Shown here piece after piece: positions 23,151-56,970 of a DNA stretch of 64,000 nt. Every line of letters starts with the position of its first letter. Positions within the stretch are counted from its first letter, which is position 1. This DNA comes from Macrocystis pyrifera (taxonomy: Eukaryota; Sar; Phaeophyceae; Laminariales; Laminariaceae). Both the position numbers and the translations under genes were made by a program. Under the pieces are notes generated by a model. It saw nothing but the letters and a program-made list of their open reading frames with translations. It made no database searches and was not told where the DNA came from. The stretch is taken from positions 14,442,992-14,506,991 of the forward strand of contig JASSKH010000003.1 of the NCBI GenBank assembly GCA_031763025.1, given 5' to 3'.

Positions 23151-23258
23151 ATCACGGAGGACCATAGTAAGTAGCACCTACGGTACACACAAAAAACCTG
23201 TATATTTTCCTATTTTTACTAGCAAAATTTGGTCCCATTTACTATGGTCCCCTGTAAT
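23151..23258. mobile_element. MITE copy 5
   Basis: Arms ATCACGGAGGACCATAGTAA and GTCCCCTGTAAT, with a few substitutions against the consensus. Confidence 0.8.
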
Positions 23259-23599
23259 AGTTTGTCCCCAGAACTGATCTAAAGAGACCGCGATCCTCAA
23301 AGGGTTAATCTCAAGGCTTTCCCGTAGCAGATGTTTTCCTGGGTTGGATTTGCCATATAAGGCAGATAGATCCTGCACAGTCTCGCAACGGTAGGTAGGT
23401 GAGGAACTGCTAGATGATCTACGGTAGATAGATAGATAGGTAGATAATCATGGTCTGTCTGTTCGACGTGTGGACAGTACAGACAAGGGATCTAGATCAT
23501 GAGAGGGACGTCTCCTCTGGCCGACCTGTGGAAAATACTCCCCTCAGCGCTTTGGAAACCCTTTTGAGCGATGACGGAGAATTTTCGTGGACCGCGTGT

Positions 23600-24420
23600 C
23601 AATTCCAGCTAAGTCCCTCCCCCCCCCCCCCCCCCCCCCCTCCCCTGTATCCCCACACTCCCTTCCCCGTCCGTCGCACAATCGCGCAGCAATTGCGGTC
23701 CTGGTTGGGGAAGGCATCTTTGCTCCTCCGAGAGCATCTCCAGGCGCAGCACCGAGAAGGCTCGATCATCGCCGAGGGTAACCAGTACCAGCTCAATAGA
23801 GGCTGCTTGTCGGCCAAGTGTTCCGGCGTCGGCGGCGGCTGCGTCGGCCTCGGCGTCGGCCTCGGCGGCGGCGGCGGCGGTGGCGTAGGGTTTAAGGAGG
23901 GTTTGGTTAAGACCCATCCCGGAGTGGAGAAAGGAGGGGAGGGGGGTGGCGGTGGTAGTAGTGTTAGTGAAGATGGCGGGGGGGGGGTGGCGTCCGCGGG
24001 GGGGACGCCGGGGGTCGAGGAAGTCGATGGTGGCACCGTACTCGTAGGGGCGGCGGCGACGACAGCGGCGGCGGCGGCAGCGCCCGCTACGCGCGACGGG
24101 GGTTTCGTAAGAGACGCCGCGCGTCGGGGGGGGGGGGGGGGGGGGCAAGGGGAGGCTAAGCGCCGGCGGGGTCGGTGGGAGGTCGTCGTTGTCGTTGTCG
24201 CCGGCGGCGAGGGCGACCGCGTGGAGCCGAGGGGCGGGGCAGGTTTGCGCCCCCACGGCGGAGGGGGAAGGGCTGCCGCTTCCGGCCGCCATGACGCTCC
24301 GGTTCCTCGCTGCGATGAACGAGGGCCACGTCGGAAGCATGCGGGAGGAGAATGAGCGATCGAGGAGGAGGCGAGGGGGGAGGAATGGGGAGGGGGCGGG
24401 ATGAGAGAGGGGTTTCTCCG
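23600..24420. other. Ambiguous GC-rich, possibly coding locus
   Basis: Both strands are open for long distances. On + the pieces QLRSWLGKASLLLREHLQAQ and MTLRFLAAMNEGHVGSMREE look protein-like; on - so does FSVLRLEMLSEEQRCL. The rest is Gly- or Ala-rich from GGC/GCG repeats, with poly-C at 23618-23640 and poly-G near 24126-24145. No domain is recognised. It may be a gene on either strand, probably with introns. Confidence 0.3.
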
Positions 24421-25289
24421 GAGGCTTTTTTGCTGGTTGGTGGCGTCGGCAGGGAGGGAAAGAGAGGAGGGCAGGTGGAGGGGGGAGGTTGCAGACCGGA
24501 TGGGGAAAAGTCGTGAAGGAGGGGCGGGGGACGTGAGGCACTCTTTGTCTGCTTTTGTTGGAGCCCTTTTGTTGGCGACTTCGTCGAGCCTGCTTTTGTG
24601 GTCCGCATTGGACTGGTTTGGTTTTGTTTCGCTGGCCTGGCCCTAGCCTTTCCGACTACATACGCTTCCTTTCTATGAATGTGCGATGAAGAAAAATGCC
24701 GGGTGTTTTTTTTTTTTTGTTCGTGCTCTTGGTTTGCTGTGCGTGCAAGCGGAGGGGGGTGGGGGGGGGGGGCACTCGGGATGTCATTTACAAGCAGTTC
24801 GCAGCACACCCGCTGAACTGAACTTTGTTTGATCCTTTTTCCTATTGGATTTTTTGAGAGGGGGCTCTTCGCGTGTAGGGGCCATCCGTCCAAGCCACGC
24901 TGCCCCCCACCCCCCGCCGGGCATAGTGTTATGAGATGTGTGCCTTCTTGTTTCGTTTGCCCGGGTACTCTACAGGTAGAGTTAGTTCGGGGCCAGTTTC
25001 AACTGTTACAACAATGTACTCGCGATCCAGTTTATGCAGCGCATCCGTCCGGCCAGGTTTTCTACTTTTTTTCGCCTGCTTTTTTTTTTTTTCGGCTGCG
25101 TTCTGCAGAGTTTACTGCTGGCTTTCACGGAGGCATCCTCAATCGACCTGTAGCTCTCCATGACTTACTATTGCATGTTTTGCGCAAGGTTATCTGCTGT
25201 GGTATATAGTAGAGGGGCATTGCGAGCGCTTTTAGAGAGAGGGAAAGAAACAACACAAAAAAAAATGTTTCTTGTCAGTTTTCATTTCT

Positions 25290-26160
25290 CTCTGTGGGTC
25301 AAGATTGGGTTATCAAACGGAAGGGCTGATTGGTTGAAATGTGACGTCATCCGCGGTCCTGAATGCTGACGTCACGAGAGGAAGGAGAACCAATTTGGCC
25401 GCTTTTTTTCCTATTGGTCAAAGTTTGATCTGTTAGAGGAGTCTGATTGGTGGGAAAGTGTCGCTTGGCTTGGCCTGTGACGTCCGTCATCCACGGTCCT
25501 GAGAGAGAAGAAGGGAAAACATGGCCGAAGTTTTCTGATTGGTCAAAAGCTTGGTTTATGGGGAAGTTTGATTGGTCGAAACCTTGGTTGGCCTGTGACG
25601 TCACCCACGGCCCTGAGAGGGAAAAAGGGAAAATAATCTATTCGGTTTTTTTCCGAATTTATGATCGAATTCGGTAGTTGCAAGGAGAAAATCGGACCGG
25701 TCGAAAAACCTTGGTTGGGCCTGTGACGTGATCATCAGCGGTCCTGAGAGAGAAAAGGAGATTTTTTTCCTTCATTTTTCCGATTGGTCACATTCGGTAG
25801 TACCATGGTTTGTAGACGAAATGGGATTGGTCGAACACATATGGTTGGCCTGTGATGTCGCAATCCATACTCCTCAGAGAGAACAGCAGGGAGTTTCTTC
25901 AGTTTTTCCGTCTTGTTCAAATTCGGTGGTGGACTGGTGAAAGGAGAAATCGGATTGATAAAAAAACCTTGGTTGACCTTTGGCGTATGTCACCATTCAC
26001 TGTCGATCGTCCTGAGAGAAAGAGGACGCGGGTTATTCAATTTTTCGATTGGTCAGATTTCGATGGTGCTTGGATAGTTGGAGTAATCGGATTGATTGAT
26101 CGGTTTTTTTTTGTTGTTGGTTGGCCTGTGACGTCATTTCTTTCATCGACGATGGTGGTT
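25290..26160. repeat. Tandem array, unit about 110-130 bp, with CRE-like sites
   Basis: Seven degenerate units each contain GATTGGTC(A/G)AA, TTGGCCTGTGACGTCATC and CGGTCCTGAGAGAGAAAAG-like blocks. TGACGTC cores lie near 25342, 25370, 25478, 25596, 25724 and 26127. Confidence 0.85.
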
Positions 26161-26204
26161 TCTGGCGTCACTTCGGAATCGGGCTTGTGTGTGTGCTTTC
26201 GCTA

Positions 26205-26500
26205 TATGCTAGTATTAGGAGACCGCGGTTCGATCCCTGGACTGGACCCCCCGTACAATTAAACTAGTGTACTAAGGCCAAAAAAGGCTTTTCTAAGGCC
26301 CAAAAATGCCTTCTAAGGCCATACAAGGCCTTTTAAGGTCAATAGGGGGCTTTTTTTAAGGCCCCCAAAAAAAGGCTTTTTCAAGTCTCGAAAGAGACCT
26401 GTCAAGGCCAAAGTAGGCCTCGAGCGAGCAAATATGCGGTATAACATAGGGTAGCCCCTGGACTGACCGCGCCCCCTTCCACTGCTAAAACTGGTGTATC
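26205..26500. repeat. B-box-like sequence followed by AAGGCC-rich decayed repeats
   Basis: GGTTCGATCCC at 26228-26238 is a perfect pol III B box; GGCCAAAAAAGGCTTTT-like units follow for about 200 bp. No tRNA fold is present. It could be a SINE remnant. Confidence 0.45.
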
Positions 26501-26509
26501 AAGGCCAAA

Positions 26510-29400
26510 GAGAGAGAGACCTTCACGCGCTGAAATAGACAGGTTTCCTGCGTACAGTAGCATCTATGTGTGTGTTTTTTCTTCATGGGCAATAAGGCAG
26601 CTTTGTTTTGTCTTCCACCGAGCTGGGCGCGCGGGGGAGAAACCTCACGCCCCTCTATATAGGGCCTCTCTCTTTTGCGCCTCTTTTTCTTTTTTGCTGT
26701 TCATTTCATGCAGTCCGTGACGCACCCACCCCCCCCTGCAAGATTTCGTACTTACGTACGTACGTACGTGAGCGGATGGCGGGCAGGTTGAGGGATATAG
26801 GTTGTAGGCGGGAGGGGGGGGGGGTAGAAGGTCGGACTAGTCAGGTCAGGTCTGGTCGAGGGTATTTTTTGTTCACCCCCCCTCCCCCGAAGGGAAAATC
26901 GGCCGGGGAGTTTCCGGTACGCGCACACCACGATGCCAGATAGGTGGTGGTGGGCATGGTCAAAGAAGCTAGAAGGGGTAGTGGGTAGCCGTAACTGCTC
27001 AGTAACTAGCTGCCCTGCCAGCCGCCTGGCGCGCGTGTGTGTCGAACCGTTGGCACGGTGGGCGGGGAGAGGAGGGGGGGCGTTCTTAGGCTTTTTCGTG
27101 ATTCGCTTAGTGTCTCTGCGCGCACACCTGCATTCAGCCAGCGCCGTCGAGAATCGGGCAAAGAGAGGAGGAGGAGGTGGAATCGAAGCAGCTTCGTATA
27201 CTACAGTACGTACCAGGTATATAGATATATATACTCCTGTAGTTTCATTTTCAGCTTTGCAAGCTTAAGCTTCATGTCCTTCGTGTGTACCTACGTACGC
27301 CTACATCGTTTTTTTGTGGCCGATGGGTGGGTTGGGTTGGGTTGGTGGATGCTCATGCGAGCAGAAGTGCCCAGCGGATCGATACGAGAAGGGTTGTTTG
27401 CCGTGGCTGGCGAGATGCAATACACAAAGTTGCTGCGACGTCGTTCTTTTGTGGGTGCATGTGCGAGTGTGCGTTCTGTGCGAGTGATTTGTGTGTACTG
27501 CTGTAGCCTGTGTGTAGTCTGTAGCCTACGTGTGGTTTGTGTATTTTCTTTTTGTGCGTGTGTGTGTTTTTTTCTGTGGGAGATTGTGGTCGTTGTCTCA
27601 TGCTTTTTATTTTGTGGCCGAGGATGTGTACCACGCTGCAGCACAGACAGCAGCAGTAGTTGTCAACAGTAACTGTCGGCGGTGTGACATCAGCGGCACG
27701 TACTTCCGGTATCTCTCGAGACATACGCATAGATAGATAGATGGATGGGCATTGGACCGCGGCTCGAGCCTCGAAGGAAACAAGGCGTCTTTCTTACAGT
27801 AGGAGTGTGAGAGAGAACTGCCGTTTTCGTTTTCCTTGACCGCAGACCACGCGACGGTCCCTAATTGAGTTGTCTTGGATTGATTGGTGTCTTCGCCCTT
27901 TCCACTTCTCACTTTTCAATCGCCACCGGTACCGTGGAACTCTGGCGGTGTGCCTCGCAGCCCAGGCCACCTCCTCCTCCTCCTCCTCCTCCTCCTCCTC
28001 CTCCACCACCACCACCTCGCCCCACAGAAGCAGCAGGATGCTGCAAAGTAGTATTAATAGCATTATGGCCTCAGGTGTAAACTACGTAAGAAGGTGGCTT
28101 TCTTCCCTCTGGGTGTACCCAAAGTAGGAACTATTAATATAATAGTAGGGTCTTCTTTGAACGGAAAGTCTTACGTAACCGTATTCCAACAACAGCAGTA
28201 GTAGTAGTGTCCGATCGGAAACTAGGTGTCGGATGGAAAACCGTCAGACTCTTGACATATCGATTTCGCTGCCGCCGTAGACTAACAATCAACACCACAC
28301 ACACGCTGTCGATTCTGCGTACGTACGAGTTTATGTAAGCAAATCAATTAATCAGATCAGATCAGCAAGAAACACATGGCAGAGGAACACAACCAACCTT
28401 GAATATTAACACCTAGGGAACAGCAGAGCAACGCATATCGTTGGCTCACTGCTCTATACACAGCAGTGCGTGTTGCGGATTCAGGTCCATCTCGCGTCGG
28501 CACCAAGCATCGCACGCAGTATGTAGCGGGAGGAGTAGTAGTACGAGCTGGTCCAGCCGCAAAACAGGTTCTCACTCGATCGGAATTTTCGAGCGTTTGG
28601 AAACATAATATGAGGATTCAGAATATTCCATTTTTTTCGAGCTTGCAGCGCGCATTTGAATCCGAGTTGTTTTCGTGGAGAAAAGTCATGCCAATCACAA
28701 CAAGAAGTAGATCCCGGATATCTCGATACTGAATGAAGTCTATACGAAAGCCCGAAAAACTGCGCTGCGGATGACGCTGATTCTCGGTGTGAGCATTCCT
28801 TGAAGCATGACGAAACGATCGATCGATGTATATCCTCACCATCGCCTGATTCGTTGTCTATCGAGAAATAACTATGACATGCATACTATTAATATCCGCA
28901 ATACAAATGTTCAAGAATATTGGGTTGAGCGACGCAAAATCCTGATTTCCCAACTCAATTTATCGTTTCCTTGTCTGAAGTTGTTACACGTTTACACCTG
29001 TGGCATTTTTCTTGTTTCGACTTTCTTTTTCCTGTCATTTTGTCTGTCAAAATGCCTACTACAGGGTTTTTCTTGCAACGGCGGCCTTAACCCCCGCCCC
29101 CCCTTCCTGGACGAATAAAAAAAAAAGCAAAAAAAAAAAAGGCAATCGTTTCGTTTTGTCTGAGATAGGTTCACACAATTTTTTCAGATCGAAAATCGCA
29201 AAACTGAATCAGTCGGGAAAACGCCGGCACAAGCGTACGTAATACATGCCGCCTCGTGAATACAGCTGGACTACTACTGTATGTGGCTCGAAGTCTTCAC
29301 GACGCAGCCCCAACAGCTTCGAAAAAATGAATGGTTTGATCGAGACCACACTACTAAAACTTTTCGTTGCATTGTCAATTTCCGAGAATTTTTCCGGGCG
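26510..29400. other. No gene identified
   Basis: Low-information sequence with a TCC/GGA microsatellite (27967-28003), ACGT repeats (26757-26770) and TG-rich stretches (27.4-27.6 kb). Open frames here lack motifs and splice support. Confidence 0.5.
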
Positions 29401-29417
29401 GTCGGGGGTAGGGTTTT

Positions 29418-29524
29418 ATTACGGGGGACCACGGTAAATAGGACCAAATATTCTTAGTAAAAATAGGGGAAAACATAGGTTTTTGTGTGTACCGTAGGTC
29501 CTATTTACTATGATCCCCCGTAAT
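29418..29524. mobile_element. MITE copy 6
   Basis: Full length, both arms intact apart from single substitutions (CACGGTAAATAGG on the left, ATGATCCCCCG on the right). Confidence 0.85.
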
Positions 29525-29616
29525 AGCGTCAAGTGAATCGTACATCGTACCCGGCACGAGTACCACTCTGGCCGACAATTAAGTGACAATTTGGGCTTCG
29601 ATGCCAATATCAAACA

Positions 29617-30150
29617 ATCATTACGTTTTCGACCATTTCGGCGAGGCTGGCACATAACATCCCTCATTGCACGTCCCAAGCTACGATCGTACTATTACGG
29701 GGGTCCATAGTTAACAGGACCTATGGTGTACATAAAAACCTATATATTTTCCTATTTTTACTAACAAAATTTGGTCCCGTTAACTATGGACCCCCGTAAT
29801 ATAACTCTTTTGCTTCTCCAGCAGCACTACATTACTTATTTTCTTATTTTGAAACCAGGTACGTACGTACGTACTGAAAAAGAAAAAGAAAAAAACGTTT
29901 TTTTAGTGTAACAGTTTATATTTATTACAGCTACAGCGCGCATCATTACATTTTCAACCATTTCGGCGAGGCTGGCATATAACATCCCTCGTTGCACGTC
30001 CCAAGCTACGATCGTACCTGCGTACTATATATAACTCTTTTGCTTCTCCAGCACTACATTTATTTTGAAACCAGTTACGTACGTACGTACGTACTGCAAA
30101 AAAAAAAAAAAAAAGTTTTTTAGTGCATCAGTTTATATTTGATACAGCGT
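29617..30150. repeat. Diverged tandem duplication carrying one MITE insertion
   Basis: Blocks at 29617-29692 and 29803-29945 recur at 29945-30020 and 30029-30150. Shared sequence includes TTTCGGCGAGGCTGGCA, TCCCAAGCTACGATCGTAC and TAACTCTTTTGCTTCTCCAG. The first copy is interrupted by MITE copy 7; the second is not. Confidence 0.85.
29694..29802. mobile_element. MITE copy 7, with related empty site
   Basis: Subfamily with GGGGGTCCATAGTTAACAGG. The matching place in the neighbouring duplicate (about 30016-30031) reads TACTATATATAACTC without the element, which suggests TA-rich target choice. Confidence 0.85.
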
Positions 30151-31199
30151 GCATCACGATATGATACCCCGACCATGCTGGTGCTGATGCGGGACCGGTA
30201 CATGCGTAGAGATCAGCAAGAATTAAAAAAACTTTCTAGCGGAGCGCTACCAAACCGACGCCATCCCACCCCCCCCCCCCTCCTCCTCTTCCTTCACACC
30301 CAACCCCGCCGCTCGCCCGCCCGCCCGCCCCGCCCATCCACCCACCCACTCCACCCCACTCCACCCCACTCCATACAAAACGTGCGTCGTCAGGACGAGC
30401 AATGAAAGGGTATGTCCAATCTGCGACCCGAACACGCCTCCACATGCATGCATAACTATTTTACCTGGTATTATACGAAGTGCCTTAAGTAGTACAACAC
30501 TCACGTATCACAACAAGAACCGTTTGCGTAAGAAAAAAAAGTGTACAAAAGTTTCTTGTATACATACACTATGGGACATTTTAATAGTATTGATAGTGGT
30601 ATGTGCTACTCGTACTCGTGTTGTATGTGCGCGGTTCCATGATCCTCCCATACATCCACAGTCACCGCACCATGAGAGCAGCAACTAATGCCAAACACCC
30701 GGTTCTCGCTGAGGGCGCCGACGTTTGGCGGCAGCAAAAGCACAGCATTGAACACGCGGTTTTGGTTTCACCGCTTTTCCCTGGCACCGCAAGAACTCAA
30801 TTCACGGTAACAAAACGGCAGTACCCGCCCGCCGCGACTCTGAAAAATATTTTTTTTTCGAAGCAGGCTTGTCCGCCAAAACGCGGACAAAGCGTGGGGG
30901 GCACGGGCAGAGCATTTTATTAACTATAGCTGTTGTTGTGACCTGTACGAAAGTTACAAGTTTTTCGAAGCAGGCTTGGTCCCTAAAACGCGGACACAAC
31001 GCGGGGGTCACAGGCAGCATTTTATTACCATTAGCTGTTGTAACCTGCGAGGCACCTTCATCACCACTGCCAAAAACCGCCTCACTATAAATACAAGTAG
31101 TTTTTCCCCAAAGCGTGGGTGTACTTACTTAACTTGTAAAGGGATATTATGTCGAGGGGCGCTATTGCTATCAACATAATGTTTTTCTTCTATCGCACA

Positions 31200-31251
31200 G
31201 CCCCCCCCCCCCCCCCCCGCCTCCGCCTCCGCCCCCCCCCCCCCCCCCCCC

Positions 31252-31284
<33 letters not shown>
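31200..31284. repeat. Interrupted poly-C tract
   Basis: About 85 bp of C with only a few G or T interruptions (CCGCCTCCGCC at 31217-31229). Confidence 0.9.
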
Positions 31285-31285
<1 letters not shown>

Positions 31286-31763
31286 CCTCCCCCTCCCTCC
31301 CTCCTGAGACACTCGACGTACAACTGATACCGGGTACGTACACTCAGCAGTGTAAACACGAAACCAGCGACAGCAGTTAAGTTCACACAGCAGCGAGCAT
31401 CTTACACGCACATATAATTACCCGTACATACGTTCCTTACGTACGTACCGGTACTTGTAGCATATACGTTTTTTCCTTCCTTTCTTCCTTCCATCCTTCC
31501 TTCTTTCTCACAGCGAATGTACGTAAAAAAAAGACCCTGTTTCGATTCCTGTTCCAACCTTCCAACTTCATTTTTACGATTTTCGACACAGAACGCCACA
31601 CCGAGGGAAAACCCCGCTCGCTACGAATACGTACCACCCTGGACGAAAATGTAAGGACCGTTTGGGTACTCACAATAATATACGAATGATTATTATATTT
31701 TCGGCCAAAGTGATACGATCTATATATTACATACAAGGCACTCACAACCCCCCTCCCCCCCCG

Positions 31764-31838
31764 CTGCTCCGTCTCGAAAGGGATGCGTGGTCAATGGTCA
31801 AATGACTCAAGGCAGGCAACAAACGAGTACCCGCTCTC
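31764..31838 (+). repeat. R2 repeat, 3' part only
   Basis: CTCCGTCTCGAAAGGGATGC and GTGGTCAATGGTCAAATGAC lead to ACAAACGAGTACC, then C-rich sequence. Confidence 0.75.
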
Positions 31839-32253
31839 CCCCCCGCCCCCCCCCCCCACCACTCCACCCCCCCGCTGATTGACCGCCATACCGACAGACC
31901 GACCGATCAACCAACTCCTCTACTCATCTTCTTCGTCTAATTGCCTCGCCATCTCATCTACCATCTTGGCCCTTCTTGCTCCTCCTCCCCCTCCTCCTCA
32001 TCCTCCTCCTACTGGTGAGGCTCTTCTCCCCCCTCCTCCCCAACACGGTGCTTGCCTTGGAAGGCGTTTTTTTTATCGCGACAGAAGAGTTCAGCCCTAT
32101 CTTTCCTCTAAGTACTACTATACCATAGAATTGCGCCTACCCACGCTATACCAGGCGCTCTCGACAGTTGGTGTCGTGTCGAGGAACGACCCACCCACAC
32201 GCTCCGTCGGGGGGCACGACCCGCACACGCCGCGCCGCCGGCTCCTACTGCTC

Positions 32254-54954
<22,701 letters not shown>

Positions 54955-56970
54955 CTATGTCCAGGAAACAAGTGTCGCGCCTTTGAACTGGTTTATATGT
55001 TGTGAGTTGTCGTGTTATATCGTTCGCTGATCCATAGGACGTGTTCCGTACGGTCCGGTCCGGTGCGGTCCGATGCGGTGCTGCCGTCCGGTGTTGTCGC
55101 CAAAGGCATCTTCTCTTGGAAACCCCGTGACTCGATAATCAAGTTAAAATCGGAGCAATCTACTCGTCGTACGAGTACCCCAATTTGAAACACGCCGGAC
55201 TTCATACAAAACTTCCCTGCTATTTATCTCACGTGTGAGTGGCAATGGGCAGGAGGAGTAATCAAACGTGGGTTGCTTGATTCTATGCTGTAACTGGCAC
55301 AATTACTCTGAAATTACTGTCTGTAGTTGATTTCCACGTCGGTGGCGTATGTCAGGTTTCTTAAAACCCTTTTAGTACCGCAGTCCCGTTTAGGGGACAA
55401 ACCACTCGAAGTTTGAGTGGTTTGTCCCCTAAACGGGACTGCGGTACCAAAAGGGTTAAAACTAAAAAACATGTATCCCCCTGGGAGCTCGGATATATAT
55501 ACGACGTACAATTAATAGAAGAGACCAAGCATCCGAGTGAAGGCACGTCAGGTTTTCAGTGTTGAATCGTGCGTACGTACGTACGTGCTGCACTCTGCAT
55601 GTCTGCAGATGAGTGGAACTGACCTTCGGGGGGCAGGGGGGTACTATTTGCTGTACGTAAGGATCAACGAATACGAGTATGTACTCACCAGAAGTATCTC
55701 CAATCTCCAAACCAATAACGTACACCTCGTGCCTGGTATAAAAATGAACACACGTACTGAGCTCACTGGCCACAAAAAACCTGGTTGCACTACGTACCAT
55801 ACAACGCAATACGGCTACTATATAATACCTGTGGTGGTATTTAGAACAGAGAATACAAAGCTGCTGCTGCTGTACAAAGTAACAAAGACAGAAGAAAGAC
55901 ATCACGACATGCCCGTCAAAACGTCACACCGGCTCTGTTGCTCCGACTGCTGCTGGTGTGTTGCTGTTGCTCTCTTCGTCAAAGTCGTGCGTGCGTCGAT
56001 GGGTAGGAGATGGGACTGGCGCAATCAATTTCAATTCGCTTCTATTTTTTGTTCTTCAGTGTCTTATTCGATTCGGTACAGCAGCAGCAGCAGCAGTACC
56101 ACGTACGGACAGAGTAACGATACATATATAGCCGCGCACAGCGCACAGCAAAGCGGATCGATCTCTGCGCGTTCTGGTATACATGCACGCACCAGCACCG
56201 CCAACCGCCGACCTCGTCGTTGTTGTTGCGCTGACGTATGGTCGCGGCATATGCACAGCGAAACGCCACAAAAACAAATGCCAGTGGTGCAATCGCAATC
56301 TGGTGGTGCTGGTGCTGGTGCTGGTGCCGCTACCGGTATTACTGCTGCTGCTGTAGCTGCTGCTGCTATCTGCTTCACGTATACACACATCAAACTCGTA
56401 GCCTCGTTGGGGTTCTCTCTACATTTTTCGCGCGTGTTTTATCTTGCCTTGTCCGACAGAAACACCACCGGGGCCGTGGGATCAAGGCCGTGCCTCAAGC
56501 ATGCCGCTGCATGGCCCTCTCGAGGACGCGCCGTGATCCACTTGAGAGAGCTTCCTTCCAAGCTGAACTGCCCGTCCGGCGACTCCACCGGGTTACCTGC
56601 TACTTGATAGTGCCTGTGACATGGTCGAAGTAGCAATAGGCACAGCCCTGTCGCGGCTATCCGGAGCGAGATAGGGCGGGTTCTTCGAGTGCGGTTGCAT
56701 AGCCGTCTCATGGCCCTGAGATCTCGGAGGTCACCAAGGCTTCGATCCCGGAGAATCAGAGAGACGCCGGCCTGCTCAGCTGCTGGGTTGCTGGTGATGG
56801 GGGGGGGAAGAGGAATCGGACCGTCATCTGGATAAAGCCTGTATAAGAATGGAAACCCATCTCAACCACAATGAATTTGAGCACCAACTACGCCACTGCT
56901 GCTGCATCGTATATACTTTGGACATCGGACCTGAAACCCCAGGACTTCCTGTACAATAGCATCAAGTTTT
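54955..56970. other. No confident gene
   Basis: Should contain the promoter and possibly the first exon of the RING gene. A minus-strand ORF 56439-56711 begins MRRLCNRTRRTRPISLRIAA and TGLCLLLL, signal-peptide-like, with a possible donor GCAG|GTAACC at 56597. Its phase does not match exon 54954, so it is only a candidate. The + ORF 55537-56607 has no motif. Confidence 0.35.
55365..55457. repeat. Near-perfect 43-bp hairpin
   Basis: Arms 55365-55407 and 55415-55457 differ at one position, with a 7-nt loop GAAGTTT. Core AGTCCCGTTTAGGGGACAAA. Diverged relatives lie at 13786-13885 and around 23095-23310. Confidence 0.9.

Larger units (their letters stand above)
20469..23450. other. Gene-poor stretch after the MYND gene
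   Basis: Only repeats are supportable: two MITEs, a poly-C tract at 21591-21632, a TIR pair (21793-22086), and degenerate ATCTACAGATCATC units (22.7-23.05 kb). No coding exon is recognised. Confidence 0.5.
30151..32253. other. No gene identified; 3' flank of the RING gene
   Basis: A direct repeat of about 50 bp around TTCGAAGCAGGCTTG is at 30858-30905 and 30963-31010. Long C tracts occur at 31200-31284, and an R2 copy at 31764-31838. Any 3' UTR of the RING gene lies in the right part. Confidence 0.45.

Noticed and set aside
55537..56607. 356-codon ORF on the + strand
   Set aside because: Long but of mixed low-complexity composition, with CTG runs and ACGT repeats; no motif.
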